The notes beneath the pieces were generated by a model. That model was not told where the DNA came from and did not search any database. It saw only the letters and a program-made list of their open reading frames with translations. Shown here in pieces: positions 23,724 to 32,937 of a stretch of DNA of 64,000 bases; position 1 is the first letter of the stretch; each line of letters opens with the position of its first letter. The translations under genes were made by a program, and so were the position numbers. Source of the DNA: Pantoea sp. Lij88 (GTDB lineage: Bacteria; Pseudomonadota; Gammaproteobacteria; Enterobacterales; Enterobacteriaceae). The stretch covers positions 1,488,001 through 1,552,000 of the forward strand of contig NZ_CP118269.1 in the NCBI RefSeq assembly GCF_030062155.1. Direction: 5' to 3'.

Positions 23724-24360
23724 ATCTTTCTCTTTAGCGGAGCAGCAGGCGCGTGACGAGATGGTGCGTCTCGGCGCCTCGTTCTTTCGGCGCGGCTATG
23801 CCACTGGCTCGGCGGGCAACCTCTCAATGCTGCTGGAGGATGGCAATCTGCTGGCGACACCCACCGGCTCCTGCCTCGGTGAATTAAAGGGTGAGCGGCT
23901 GTCGAAAGTAACGCCTGAAGGCGAATGGCTCTCCGGCGACAAGCCCTCCAAAGAGATTGCGTTTCACCGCGCGCTTTACCTGAACAATCCCGACTGCAGG
24001 GCGGTGGTGCATCTGCATAGCCACTACCTGACCGCGCTCTCCTGTTTACAGGGGCTGAACCCGGAGAACTGCATTCGTCCGTTTACCCCCTATGTGGTGA
24101 TGCGGGTCGGTGATGTGCCGGTCGTGCCTTACTACAAGCCGGGCGATGGACGACTGGCTGAGGATCTGGCGGCGCTGGCACCGCGCTACCGCGCCTTCCT
24201 GCTGGCGAATCACGGGCCGGTAGTGGTGGGCAAATCATTACAGGAAGCGGCAGACAACACCGAAGAGCTGGAAGAGACCGCCCGTCTGATCTTTACTCTG
24301 GGCGACCGCCCGATCCGTTATCTCAATGATGCCGAAGTGGCGGAATTAAGGAGCCGATAA
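23716..24360 (+). CDS. otnC: 3-oxo-tetronate 4-phosphate decarboxylase
   Basis: OtnC (YgbL) is a class II aldolase/adducin-fold zinc enzyme that decarboxylates 3-oxo-tetronate 4-phosphate to dihydroxyacetone phosphate. The ATG at 23716 gives 214 residues; the longer frame lies inside otnK. Motifs are [10 protein letters not shown], the metal-binding [10 protein letters not shown] and [13 protein letters not shown]. The stop overlaps the otnI ATG by one base. Confidence 0.92.
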   Translation: MTESFSLAEQQARDEMVRLGASFFRRGYATGSAGNLSMLLEDGNLLATPTGSCLGELKGERLSKVTPEGEWLSGDKPSKEIAFHRALYLNNPDCRAVVHLHSHYLTALSCLQGLNPENCIRPFTPYVVMRVGDVPVVPYYKPGDGRLAEDLAALAPRYRAFLLANHGPVVVGKSLQEAADNTEELEETARLIFTLGDRPIRYLNDAEVAELRSR

Positions 24361-25145
24361 TGCCGAAGTTTGCTGCTAACCTCTCGACGCAGTTTACAGA
24401 ATACCCTTTTGCCGAACGCTTCGCTGCCGCGGCTGAGGCCGGTTTCACGGCGGTCGAATTTCTGTTTCCCTATGACTATCCCGCCACGCAGATAAAACAG
24501 TGGCTCGATGATAATCATCTGCAACTGGTGCTGTTCAATACCGCACCGGGCAACGTCGCGGCCGGTGAGTGGGGCGTTTCTGCCATTCCCGGACGGGAAG
24601 CGGAGGCGAAGGCGGACATCGATCGCGCCCTGAGCTATGCGCTGGCGCTGAACTGTCCGCAGGTTCACATCATGGCGGCGACGGTGCCGCCGGACGCCGA
24701 CCGTCAGCGCTACGTTGAAACCTTTATCAGCAACATGCGTTATGCGGCTGAGCGCTTTGCACCGCATGGCATCATCCTGCTGATAGAAGCGCTTAATCCG
24801 ACCACTAAACCCAACTATCTCTACGCCAGCCAGTATCAGACGCTCGAGATGGTCGAACAGATCGACCGGCCCAATGTCTTCACTCAGCTCGACCTGTTTC
24901 ACGCGCAGCGGGTGGACGGCAACCTCAGCCATCTGATTCGCCACTATGCCGGGCGCTATCGCCACGTACAGATTGCGTCGGCCCCGGATCGTCACGAGCC
25001 GGACGAGGGGGAAATCAATTATCCCTGGCTTTTCTCACTGCTGGATGAGGTCGGCTATTCCGGCTGGGTGGGCTGCGAGTATATCCCGCGCGGCAGCACG
25101 ACCGAGGGTCTTGGCTGGTTTGCTCCCTGGAAGATAACCGCCTGA
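24360..25145 (+). CDS. otnI: 2-oxo-tetronate isomerase
   Basis: OtnI (YgbM) interconverts 2-oxo- and 3-oxo-tetronate. It belongs to the hydroxypyruvate isomerase-like TIM barrels, 261 residues. Visible family segments are [52 protein letters not shown] with the metal-binding Glu, and the C-terminal [17 protein letters not shown]. Last enzyme of the tightly overlapping ltnD-otnK-otnC-otnI run. Confidence 0.92.
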   Translation: MPKFAANLSTQFTEYPFAERFAAAAEAGFTAVEFLFPYDYPATQIKQWLDDNHLQLVLFNTAPGNVAAGEWGVSAIPGREAEAKADIDRALSYALALNCPQVHIMAATVPPDADRQRYVETFISNMRYAAERFAPHGIILLIEALNPTTKPNYLYASQYQTLEMVEQIDRPNVFTQLDLFHAQRVDGNLSHLIRHYAGRYRHVQIASAPDRHEPDEGEINYPWLFSLLDEVGYSGWVGCEYIPRGSTTEGLGWFAPWKITA

Positions 25146-25162
25146 TTTAACGCGCTCTGAAA

Positions 25163-25180
25163 CCGGTGTTCCGGCACCGG
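25163..25180 (+). repeat. Intercistronic hairpin between otnI and the permease
   Basis: CCGGTG / CACCGG with a 6-base loop, followed by a GGGC/GCCC mini-hairpin, lies in the 124-base gap. No T-run follows. It may protect the upstream mRNA or reduce expression of the permease. Confidence 0.4.
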
Positions 25181-25269
25181 CAGGGCGCGGCTTGCCCTTT
25201 ATCCGGCCTTTTACCTGCTATTTCTGTACACCGATAACCCAAAAAATATAACAATTTCTGAGGTTTACC

Positions 25270-26625
25270 ATGTCTACCGCACTGCTGTTAGCCATAGCGA
25301 CCGCCAGCATCGTGATCCTGCTGCTGCTGGTCATCAAAGCCAAAGTTCATCCATTTGTCGCCCTGTTAATTGTCAGCCTGCTGGTGGCTATCGCAACCGG
25401 CATTCCGGCTGAGAAAATCATGGAGACGATTATCACCGGGATGGGCGGCCTGCTCGGTCACATCACCATCATCATCGTGCTTGGTGCCATGCTCGGGGCA
25501 ATTATTGAAGCCTCGGGGGGCGCTGAATCGCTGGCGCAACGCTTCAGTAAAACGCTGGGGCTGAAGCGCACCGTCGCGGCTTTAACCATGGCGGCCTTTA
25601 TCCTGGGCATCCCGGTGTTTTTCGAAGTAGGCTTTATCATCGTCATCCCGCTGATTTATGGCTTCACCAAAGTCGCGCGCGTCTCACCGCTGAAATTTGG
25701 CCTGCCGATGGCGGGCGTGATGCTGACAGTGCACGTGGCGCTGCCGACCCATCCAGGCGCCGCGGCTGCGGCCGGGATCCTGCATACCGACATGGGATGG
25801 CTGATGATGCTGGGTATCGCGATTTCAGTGCCGGTCGGGATCATCGGCTACTACGTGGCGAAAGTCATGAATCGTCGCCATTACCATCTGTCAGTGGAGG
25901 TGCTGGAACAGTTGCAGATGGCGAAGCCTGAGGGACAGGAAAAGAAAAATGAACCGGCCCCGCCGGGTGCGCTGACCATCAGTGGTCTGATTGTGGTGCC
26001 GATTGTGTTGATTGTGCTGGGAACCCTGTCTCACACGCTGCTGGCGGAAGGCAGTCTGCTGCGTAACGTCATGACCGTGATTGGCACACCGCCGATTGCC
26101 CTGTTGATTGCCTTAGGGCTGGCGGCCTGGCTGCTGGGTGTGCGGCGTGGCTGGAGTAAAGATAAGCTGGAAGATCTGACTGGCCGGGCCATTCCTACCT
26201 CAGCCAGCGTGATTCTGGTGGCCGGGGCTGGTGGGGCATTCGGCAAAGTGCTGGTGGAGTCGGGCGTGGGTAAAGCGCTGGCGATCACCCTTGAAACGCT
26301 GCATCTGCCGCTGGTGCCTGCTGCATTTATCCTGTCGCTGGCGCTGCGTGCGTCACAGGGCTCTGCCACCGTCGCTATCCTGACCACCAGCGGGTTGCTG
26401 ACTCAGGCGGTGACCGGCGTGACGGACATGCAACGGGTTCTGGTCACCCTGGCGGCCTGTTTCGGCGGCCTGGGACTGTCGCATGTCAATGATGCGGGAT
26501 TCTGGGTGGTCACCCGTTATCTGGGGCTTTCGGTGGCTGATGGTTTACGCACCTGGACGGTACTGACGACGATAATGGGATTAAGTGGTTTTGCGCTGAC
26601 CTGGCTGGCGTGGACCGTGCTCTGA
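25270..26625 (+). CDS. ygbN: GntP-family permease (YgbN-like), probable four-carbon acid sugar importer
   Basis: A 451-residue inner-membrane transporter of the gluconate:H+ symporter (GntP) family with many hydrophobic helices. Family signatures are HPFVALLIVSLLVAIATGIPAEKI, LGAMLGAIIEASGGAESLA and LPTHPGAAAAAGIL in the N-terminal half and LRASQGSATVAILTTSGLL in the C-terminal half. It follows otnI in the position ygbN has in E. coli, so the substrate is presumably the threonate- or erythronate-type acid used by the cluster. Confidence 0.9.
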   Translation: MSTALLLAIATASIVILLLLVIKAKVHPFVALLIVSLLVAIATGIPAEKIMETIITGMGGLLGHITIIIVLGAMLGAIIEASGGAESLAQRFSKTLGLKRTVAALTMAAFILGIPVFFEVGFIIVIPLIYGFTKVARVSPLKFGLPMAGVMLTVHVALPTHPGAAAAAGILHTDMGWLMMLGIAISVPVGIIGYYVAKVMNRRHYHLSVEVLEQLQMAKPEGQEKKNEPAPPGALTISGLIVVPIVLIVLGTLSHTLLAEGSLLRNVMTVIGTPPIALLIALGLAAWLLGVRRGWSKDKLEDLTGRAIPTSASVILVAGAGGAFGKVLVESGVGKALAITLETLHLPLVPAAFILSLALRASQGSATVAILTTSGLLTQAVTGVTDMQRVLVTLAACFGGLGLSHVNDAGFWVVTRYLGLSVADGLRTWTVLTTIMGLSGFALTWLAWTVL

Positions 26626-26644
26626 TTCAGCATGATCAGAAACG

Positions 26645-26671
26645 CTGACCCGGCAGGGGATGCCGGGTCAG
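26645..26671. terminator. Hairpin between convergent ygbN-like gene and sbcB
   Basis: CTGACCCGGCA / TGCCGGGTCAG forms a perfect 11-bp stem around five bases, filling most of the 60-base gap between two convergent genes. The flanks are only moderately T/A-rich, but the geometry suits a bidirectional terminator. Confidence 0.75.
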
Positions 26672-26685
26672 ATTATATCAGTGTT

Positions 26686-28113
26686 TCAGGAGACCAGCTC
26701 CTGGGCATACAGATAGAGCGCTTTAAGCTGCCCAACCTTTTCTGCATCCGCTTCATGCAGATTTGCCAGGCCTTCCAGCTCCTGCATAAACGCCTGCACG
26801 CGCTCAGCATTCAGCACCTCACGGCGATGCTGCAACCAGCGTTGCTGCTCGGCATCATCCAGCGTGCCGGGGAAGTTACGTGCCCGGTAGCGGAACAGCA
26901 GTTTCGCCACGCGCGCACTCTCAAAGCTCAGATCCAACGCAGGCAGATTGGCGGGTGCGGTCTGGCGGATAATATTCATCCCGGCGCGGTCGGCATCACT
27001 GAAGAACCCATCATAGAGCTGCGTGTCCACGTCGTCTGACGGCGTAAACGGCTCCGCTTCGGCAAACAGTGTGACCAGTTTCTCCCGCACATCGGGCTGC
27101 TGACGCAGCAGCGTCAGATTCGCCAGACAGTGCTGACGGTCAATGCCCAGCCGGGCCGCATCTTCCGGGCGCAGCGTACTGGCAGGCGCCAGCACCGGAC
27201 ACTTATTGATATGCACCAGTTTGACCGGCACCGGCGGCAGATCGCCGAGATCGTTTTTCGGCGTGTAAAGACGCTCACGCAGCGTGTCGGCATCCAGTTG
27301 CAGCAGCGGCGACATATCGCCCGCCAGATCCACCACGATCAGCGCATTGCGGTTATCAGGATGCCAGGCCAGCGGCACGATCCAGCTGGTGTTACCGCGC
27401 GCGGCACCGAACATGCCGGAGACATGGACCAGCGGTTTCATCTGCGGGATGTCGATCAGGTTCATCAGCTTGTTTTTGTTACGATGGGTAAACAAAAACT
27501 CAAACAGTTTTGGCTGCTTCTCTTTGACCAGCTTCGCCATCGCCAGCGTGGCATACACATCGGACATCGCATCGTGCGCATTTTCATGGGACACGCCGTT
27601 GGCTTTGGTCAGATGCTCCAGCCGGAAGCTGGGAAAGCCTTCTTCATTCTCCGGCCAGTTGATTCCTTCGGGCCGCAACGCATAGCAGGCGCGCATCACG
27701 TCGAGCAGGTCCCAGCGTGAGTTGCCGTTTTGCCAGGCCCAGCCATAGGGATCGTAAAAGTTGCGATAGAAGATATTGCGCGTCACTTCGTCATCGAAAC
27801 GCACGTTGTTGTAGCCCACCACACAGGTTTGCTCTGTGGTGAACAGCTTATGGATGCGTTCAGCGAACTCTGCTTCGATCACACCGCGACTCATCGCGAT
27901 CTGCGGAGTAATGCCGGTAATCATCACCGCTTCGGGCTGAGGCAGATAGTCATCTGGCGGACGGCAGTAGAACACTTCTGGCTCGCCGACCGGATTGAAC
28001 TCACTGTCGGTGCGCAGTCCGGCAAACTGGGCTGGCCGGTCACGAGAGGGGCTGGTGCCGAAGGTCTCGTAATCGTGAAAGAGGAAAGTGGGCTGTACGC
28101 GGTCGTTATTCAA
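26686..28113 (-). CDS. sbcB: Exodeoxyribonuclease I
   Basis: SbcB digests single-stranded DNA 3' to 5' and takes part in mismatch repair and recombination. It has 475 residues, the same as E. coli. The DnaQ-type exonuclease domain carries FLFHDYETFGTSPSRDRPAQFA (Asp and Glu of motif I), YNNVRFDDEVTRNIFYRNFYDPY (motif II) and HENAHDAMSDVYATLAMA (motif III). The SH3-like and C-terminal regions align as well (FRYRARNFPGTLDDAEQQRWLQHRR). Confidence 0.97.
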   Translation of the reverse strand: MNNDRVQPTFLFHDYETFGTSPSRDRPAQFAGLRTDSEFNPVGEPEVFYCRPPDDYLPQPEAVMITGITPQIAMSRGVIEAEFAERIHKLFTTEQTCVVGYNNVRFDDEVTRNIFYRNFYDPYGWAWQNGNSRWDLLDVMRACYALRPEGINWPENEEGFPSFRLEHLTKANGVSHENAHDAMSDVYATLAMAKLVKEKQPKLFEFLFTHRNKNKLMNLIDIPQMKPLVHVSGMFGAARGNTSWIVPLAWHPDNRNALIVVDLAGDMSPLLQLDADTLRERLYTPKNDLGDLPPVPVKLVHINKCPVLAPASTLRPEDAARLGIDRQHCLANLTLLRQQPDVREKLVTLFAEAEPFTPSDDVDTQLYDGFFSDADRAGMNIIRQTAPANLPALDLSFESARVAKLLFRYRARNFPGTLDDAEQQRWLQHRREVLNAERVQAFMQELEGLANLHEADAEKVGQLKALYLYAQELVS

Positions 28114-28685
28114 ATTTCATATCCGTTCATTGCGTTCACTGACTTTATGAACAGAAAGCCCACGGCTTTCTGTTCGCTCTGACTCTCTCTGCGCGCAGCA
28201 GGCTAAGTTATGATCGTTCTGTCTGATGCGCGCTGACTGTGAAGTCTGCTGTGTGGGACATTATAGCGGCTCCTGACGGCGGCTGACCCAGCCTCGTATG
28301 GTAAACCATATTCCGGCACGTCTGAAGTTAAGGGTTAAGCCTGCCTGAAGTCTGTTTTGCCGCCAGGCAGCAAGGACAGCCGCTTCAGACGCCTGAACCC
28401 GGATTGCCGGAGCCTGTACCCGTTCCGAAACCGGAAGCCGTTACACATTTTTTCAATGCCGGGCTGACTCCTCCCAGGCCATTTCACAGTACCAACCCGC
28501 CTCTTATCTTCCCTGATGACGCCAGCCGACAGGGGTAAGCCGCCAGCCACGATCATCTGAGATCGGCCCGGTTCATACTTTTTTTCAATTTATTCAAACC
28601 TTCACAACGCTTTTGCCGTAAAACGTGCGGCTGTTTCCGTTTCGTTTTCAGAAATTTTCTCTCCCCTGCAATTAAGGATGAAGTG
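28114..28685. other. 572-base gap between sbcB and dacD, no convincing gene
   Basis: The divergent promoters of sbcB and dacD should lie here. The middle holds nested complementary pieces: GTCTGAAG at 28320-28327 with CTTCAGAC at 28383-28390, and CTGCCTG with CAGGCAG between them, which could fold as RNA. The minus-strand open frame at 28335-28556 (73 codons, Arg-rich) has no ribosome site or recognisable family. Confidence 0.45.
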
Positions 28686-29849
28686 TTGAAAAGGCGTCTG
28701 CTGTTCACCGTTACCGCTACTGTTTTCTGGGCCTCGCTGGCACAGGCTGATGCGATCCCCTTTCCTGTGACGCCTCCGGCGATTGATGCCGCTTCCTGGG
28801 TGCTGATGGATGCAACCACCGGGCAGGTGCTGACTGCAGGTAATCCCGATGAACGCCGCAACCCCGCCAGCCTGACCAAACTGATGACTGGTTATGTGGT
28901 CGATCGCGCCATCGACCAGAAAAAAATCAGTCGCGACGACATGGTTACGGTCGGGAAAGATGCCTGGGGGGCAGGTAATCCGGTCTTCAAAGGCTCCTCG
29001 CTGATGTTCCTGAAGCCTGGCGATAAGCTGAGCGTCCGCGATTTAAGCCGTGGTGTCATCATCGATTCCGGTAACGACGCCTGCGTTGCGCTGGCTGATT
29101 ACGTGGCGGGCAGCGAAGCGAGCTTCGTCGGCATGATGAATCACTACGTTGAGAAACTCGGCCTGCAGAATACCCATTTTGAAACCGTGCATGGCCTGGA
29201 TGCGCCGGGTCAGTTCTCCAGCGCGCTCGATATGGCGAAACTGTCACGCGCCATTATTGATGGCGAGCCTGACTTTTATGCCATGTACAGTGAGAAAACC
29301 CTGAGCTGGAACGGCATCACCCAGAACAACCGTAATGGTCTGCTGTGGGACAATAATCTGCACGTTGACGGGCTGAAAACCGGTCACACTGAGACCGCAG
29401 GCTTTAACATTATCGCCTCGAATGTGGTGGGCAAGCATCGCCTGATCGCCGTCGTGATGGGCGGTAAAAGCTCGAAAGGCCGCGAAGAGCAGGCGCGTAA
29501 ACTGCTGGTCTGGGGCCAGAATACCTTCGATACCGTTCAGCTGTTCCATGCCGGTAAGAAGATTGGCAGCGAAAACGTCTGGTACGGCAACCCTCATCAG
29601 GTCGATGTAGGTACCGCAGACGACGTTTATCTCTCTCTGCCGCGCAGCGAAGTGCAGAACGTGAAGGCGAAGTACGTTATCGATCGCAAAGATCTGGAAG
29701 CGCCGCTGAAAGCCAACGAAGTGATTGGTGAGATTCAGGTGATGGATAAAGATCAGCAGATTGCGCATTATCCGCTGGTGGCGCTGAGTGCCGTCGAACC
29801 GGCCGGTGTCATTACCCGCCTGACGGATTATCTCAAGCAGAAGTTCTGA
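28686..29849 (+). CDS. dacD: D-alanyl-D-alanine carboxypeptidase DacD (PBP6b)
   Basis: DacD trims the terminal D-Ala from peptidoglycan pentapeptides in the periplasm. The start is non-ATG: TTG at 28686 gives MKRRL..., matching the E. coli N-terminus, with AGGA 7 bases upstream; the adjacent GTG at 28683 is the alternative. A signal peptide ends near AQA. Motifs of serine DD-peptidases are SLTKLM (Ser-x-x-Lys), SGNDACVAL (Ser-x-Asn) and DGLKTGHTE (Lys-Thr-Gly). The C-terminal beta-domain and amphipathic tail (ITRLTDYLKQKF) anchor it to the inner membrane. Confidence 0.94.
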   Translation: MKRRLLFTVTATVFWASLAQADAIPFPVTPPAIDAASWVLMDATTGQVLTAGNPDERRNPASLTKLMTGYVVDRAIDQKKISRDDMVTVGKDAWGAGNPVFKGSSLMFLKPGDKLSVRDLSRGVIIDSGNDACVALADYVAGSEASFVGMMNHYVEKLGLQNTHFETVHGLDAPGQFSSALDMAKLSRAIIDGEPDFYAMYSEKTLSWNGITQNNRNGLLWDNNLHVDGLKTGHTETAGFNIIASNVVGKHRLIAVVMGGKSSKGREEQARKLLVWGQNTFDTVQLFHAGKKIGSENVWYGNPHQVDVGTADDVYLSLPRSEVQNVKAKYVIDRKDLEAPLKANEVIGEIQVMDKDQQIAHYPLVALSAVEPAGVITRLTDYLKQKF

Positions 29850-29868
29850 TAAGCTGCGTGTCAGTACT

Positions 29869-29903
29869 AAAACGGGTAGCCTGCGGGCTGCCCGTTTTCA
29901 TAT
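29869..29903 (+). terminator. Rho-independent terminator of dacD
   Basis: AAACGGGtAGCC / GGCTgCCCGTTTT with a four-base loop starts about 20 bases after the dacD stop and ends in a short T-run. Confidence 0.85.
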
Positions 29904-30107
29904 TAAGACCCGGAACGGGTGACTCAGAGCCGGTAAAGGTTACACAGCCGTAATCAGTTGTTTTTAACTTCCGGGCAGACATGTGAGACGGATGTTGATA
30001 ATTGTAAGCGAACGTCAAATCTGTTGGAAATATCCCGCCTGCGCTAAGCCTGAGCCTCGTTCAGGGTTAAGATAGCCCCCTTATGTTCATGCAACCGGAA
30101 AGTCACT

Positions 30108-31166
30108 TTGCGTCCTGATAAGCCCATATCAAAACTGGAGTTCTGGTTTTATCGCCATTACCGCTCCGTCCACGGCGTGCGCATCGCCATCGCCTTTATA
30201 CTCTGCTTCATCTTTGTCCGCGCGACCCATATCCCGGAAGGCACCTGGCCGCTGATTACGCTGGTGGTGGTGATGGGGCCGATCTCCACCTGGGGAAATG
30301 TTTTTCCGCGCGCGCTGCAGCGTATCAGCGGCACGGTGGCAGGGTCCATCTCCGGTCTGATTGCCCTGAAGCTGGAGCTGATCTCCATGCCGATGATGCT
30401 GGCCTGGTGCGGCATCATCATGGTGATCAGCGGCTACCTGACGCTGGGTAAACATCCCTACATGGCGCTGTTAATCGGGATTACGCTGAGCGTAGTGGTG
30501 GGTGCGCCAACCGGCGATTTCACCATGGCGCTGTGGCGCGGCGGTGATGTGATTCTGGGATCGCTGATGGCGTTGCTGTTTACCGCGATCTGGGCGCAGC
30601 GTGCTTACACCCACTGGCGCATTCAGCTCTCTGACGCGCTGGCGGAAATGGCCAAGATCTATCACGCCGGTTTCTCGCCGAATCTGGTTGAGAAGCCGCG
30701 CCTCAACAAACCACTGGGCAAGTTGCTGAGCAGCGTTATTAAGATGCGGGCGCTGCTGGAGCCATCGAGCAAAGAGACGCGCATTCCGAAGTCGGTGCTT
30801 GAAGCCATTCAGACCATTAACCGTAATATGGTTAACACGATTGAGATGCAGATTAATGCCTGGTGGGCATCGCGCGAGAGCCATCTGATCATGCTCAATG
30901 CGCCTGCATTACGCCGCACCCAGCAGATGACCGAGAACACGCTGCGGGCGCTGTCGGTGATGGCGATTGAGGGGGAAACGGAAGAGGTGATTGCCAACAG
31001 CCATGAGCTGACCGAAATCAGCGGTGAACTGCGACGGCTGATCGCCGACGCGGGCAGCGAGGGTCTGGAGGAGACGCCAATCTATGGCTACGTCTGGCTG
31101 ACGCTGGAACTGGCGAAACAGCTGGAGCGGATGACCGATCTGATGCGGATGGCGCTGCGCAAATAA
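30108..31166 (+). CDS. yeeA: FUSC-family inner-membrane protein YeeA
   Basis: A 352-residue protein matching E. coli YeeA in length and sequence (YRHYRSVHGVRIAIAF; TWPLITLVVVMGPISTWGNV; KETRIPKSVLEAIQTINRN; ETPIYGYVWLTLELAKQLE). The start is TTG, with GGAA 8 bases upstream, and gives exactly the E. coli N-terminus. The N-terminal ~165 residues have about six hydrophobic segments, followed by a cytoplasmic helical domain, as in the FUSC/aromatic acid exporter family. The substrate is unknown. Confidence 0.9.
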   Translation: MRPDKPISKLEFWFYRHYRSVHGVRIAIAFILCFIFVRATHIPEGTWPLITLVVVMGPISTWGNVFPRALQRISGTVAGSISGLIALKLELISMPMMLAWCGIIMVISGYLTLGKHPYMALLIGITLSVVVGAPTGDFTMALWRGGDVILGSLMALLFTAIWAQRAYTHWRIQLSDALAEMAKIYHAGFSPNLVEKPRLNKPLGKLLSSVIKMRALLEPSSKETRIPKSVLEAIQTINRNMVNTIEMQINAWWASRESHLIMLNAPALRRTQQMTENTLRALSVMAIEGETEEVIANSHELTEISGELRRLIADAGSEGLEETPIYGYVWLTLELAKQLERMTDLMRMALRK

Positions 31167-31326
31167 TCACCTCAGACAATGACTTAATGTGAAACCGGGT
31201 TTCTTTGCGCTAAGATAAGAGCCAGTCTGAATTTAGCTGTGAAAATTGCTTACCTGGCGGGCTAACCGCTAAGCTGATCGTTTTGACTCTCTCCCTGCGT
31301 CAGCAGGCTCAAAGAAAGGTGCCATC

Positions 31327-31653
31327 ATGGAAAATGCCAAGCAGTCATTTCAGGACGTACTGGAGTTCGTGCGTATGTTCCGCCGCAAAAACAAACTGCA
31401 ACGTGAAATCGTCGACAACGAGAAGAAAATCCGCGACAACCAGAAGCGCGTTCTGCTGCTCGACAACCTGAGCGAATATATCAAACCGGGCATGAGCGTT
31501 GAGGCTATTCAGGAAATCATCGCCAGCATGCGTGTGGATTATGAAGATCGCGTAGATGAGTACATCATCAAAAACGCTGACCTGTCTAAAGAGCGCCGCG
31601 AGCTGTCTAAAAAGATCAAAGCGATGGGCGTGGGCGAACACCCGAAAGCGTAA
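31327..31653 (+). CDS. tmaR: Pole-localising protein TmaR (YeeX)
   Basis: TmaR forms clusters at the cell pole and sequesters enzyme I of the sugar phosphotransferase system in E. coli. The 108 residues are almost entirely charged helix with heptad-like spacing ([31 protein letters not shown]), i.e. coiled coil, and match YeeX throughout. AAAGGTG lies 6 bases before the ATG. A strong terminator follows. Confidence 0.94.
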   Translation: MENAKQSFQDVLEFVRMFRRKNKLQREIVDNEKKIRDNQKRVLLLDNLSEYIKPGMSVEAIQEIIASMRVDYEDRVDEYIIKNADLSKERRELSKKIKAMGVGEHPKA

Positions 31654-31694
31654 GGGCAGAAAGCAGAGCGTTCCCGCGCTGTGCGTCCCCTGCG

Positions 31695-31728
31695 AACCCG
31701 CTTCCACTCTGGTGGAGCGGGTTTTTTA
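31695..31728. terminator. Terminator between tmaR and lacI (convergent)
   Basis: AACCCGCTtCCAC / GTGGAGCGGGTT, loop TCTG, followed by six T residues on the plus strand. An A-rich 5' side lets it work partly in the other direction for the lacI-like gene. Confidence 0.92.
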
Positions 31729-31748
31729 TTGCCCGCCTCAGCGCGGCG

Positions 31749-32810
31749 TTATTTGCCTGCCAGCCGGCGGGCAATGCCCTGTAACTGCTGTGACAGCGCC
31801 ACTAAATCGACCTGCTTATCCGCCGGCGGGGCGGTGGTTTCGCGAATCACCAGCGTGGTTTCCAGCACGATGCCGGAAGCCTCTTCACCCTGAAGCCGGG
31901 CCAGCATCCGCTCAACGCTCTGCGCGCCAAGAAAATGCAAATCCTGCCGCACCGTGGTCAGCGGCGGCTGATACCACGCACTCTCGGCGGTATCGTCATA
32001 ACCAATCACCGAAATCTCGCCGGGAATCGCCACGCCATACTGATGCAGCGCCCGCATCGCACCCAGCGCCATCTGATCATTCGCCACCAGCAGCGCCTGC
32101 GGCAGATCGTCGGGTAGCTGTGCCAGCAGCGCCTGATAGCCTGACTGCGCGCTCCAGTCGCCGCGCAGGGAACAGTGCGGCGTTAACTGATGATCGGCCA
32201 GCGCCTGACGCCAGGCATGCTCACGCTGACGGGCTGACACCGAACGCAGCGGTCCGTTCAACAGACCAATCTTGCGATGACCCAGCGCCACCAGATGTTC
32301 CACGGCGGCACGCGCGCCAGATTCATTCGGGTACTGACACTGCGCGACCGCCGCCTGCGGTTCGACATCCAGAAACAGCACCGGCTTACTGCCACACAGC
32401 AACTGGATCTGCTGCGCCTCATCCGCATCCAGCGGCAGATTAATCAGCAGTCCATCGACCCGCTGTGCCAGCAGTTCATTGACGGTGGCGGCCGCATCGT
32501 TACCGCTGTCCATCGCGATCACCAGATGATAGCCCGCACGCGCAGCACGCTGCTGAATCGCCGAGGCGATCTGCGCGGGTGCCATCAGGGCCAGATCGCT
32601 GGTGGCAAGTCCCAGCGTGCGCGTCGCCTTGCCCGCCAGCTGCTGGGCTACGCGGTTGGGCACATAATTGAGCTGCTGCATCGCCGCCTCAACCCTGTCC
32701 CGCGTGCGGGCTGACACCTGTTCAGAACGATTTAAAACACGTGAAACGGTTTGATATGAGACGCCGGCCAGTTGCGCGACATCATCGAGGGTCACGGAGC
32801 GGGAAGTCAT
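31749..32810 (-). CDS. lacI: LacI orthologue, orphan
   Basis: A 353-residue LacI/GalR regulator closer to E. coli LacI than a generic family member. The start at 32810 follows from MTSRSVTLDDVAQLAGV. The recognition helix VSYQTVSRVLN keeps Tyr, Gln and Arg at the LacI 17/18/22 positions. The hinge reads NYVPNRVAQQLAGK as in LacI. Inducer-pocket residues are kept: Arg in SVSARQR, Trp in GDWSAQSGY, Asp in VIGYDDTAES. LacI Phe293 appears to be Leu. The C-terminus (LVALSQQLQGIARRLAGK) resembles the tetramerisation zipper. No lacZ, lacY or other sugar gene is adjacent; the upstream gene on this strand is a ketopantoate reductase homologue. Confidence 0.82.
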   Translation of the reverse strand: MTSRSVTLDDVAQLAGVSYQTVSRVLNRSEQVSARTRDRVEAAMQQLNYVPNRVAQQLAGKATRTLGLATSDLALMAPAQIASAIQQRAARAGYHLVIAMDSGNDAAATVNELLAQRVDGLLINLPLDADEAQQIQLLCGSKPVLFLDVEPQAAVAQCQYPNESGARAAVEHLVALGHRKIGLLNGPLRSVSARQREHAWRQALADHQLTPHCSLRGDWSAQSGYQALLAQLPDDLPQALLVANDQMALGAMRALHQYGVAIPGEISVIGYDDTAESAWYQPPLTTVRQDLHFLGAQSVERMLARLQGEEASGIVLETTLVIRETTAPPADKQVDLVALSQQLQGIARRLAGK

Positions 32811-32937
32811 TGAACTCTCCAGAATATGAAGCGGCGAGTGTAGCAAATTTTCCTGTTACGCTGCTGCTGCTGGCCACACTTTCATCGACGCGCTGACGGG
32901 GCCATTGCCGCACCCGGTCAGCGCAGTCGGCCGTTAT

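Noticed and set aside
28335..28556. Minus-strand open frame of 73 codons in the sbcB-dacD gap
   Set aside because: It is Arg-rich with no ribosome site, and its composition looks like read-through of a G+C-rich non-coding stretch.
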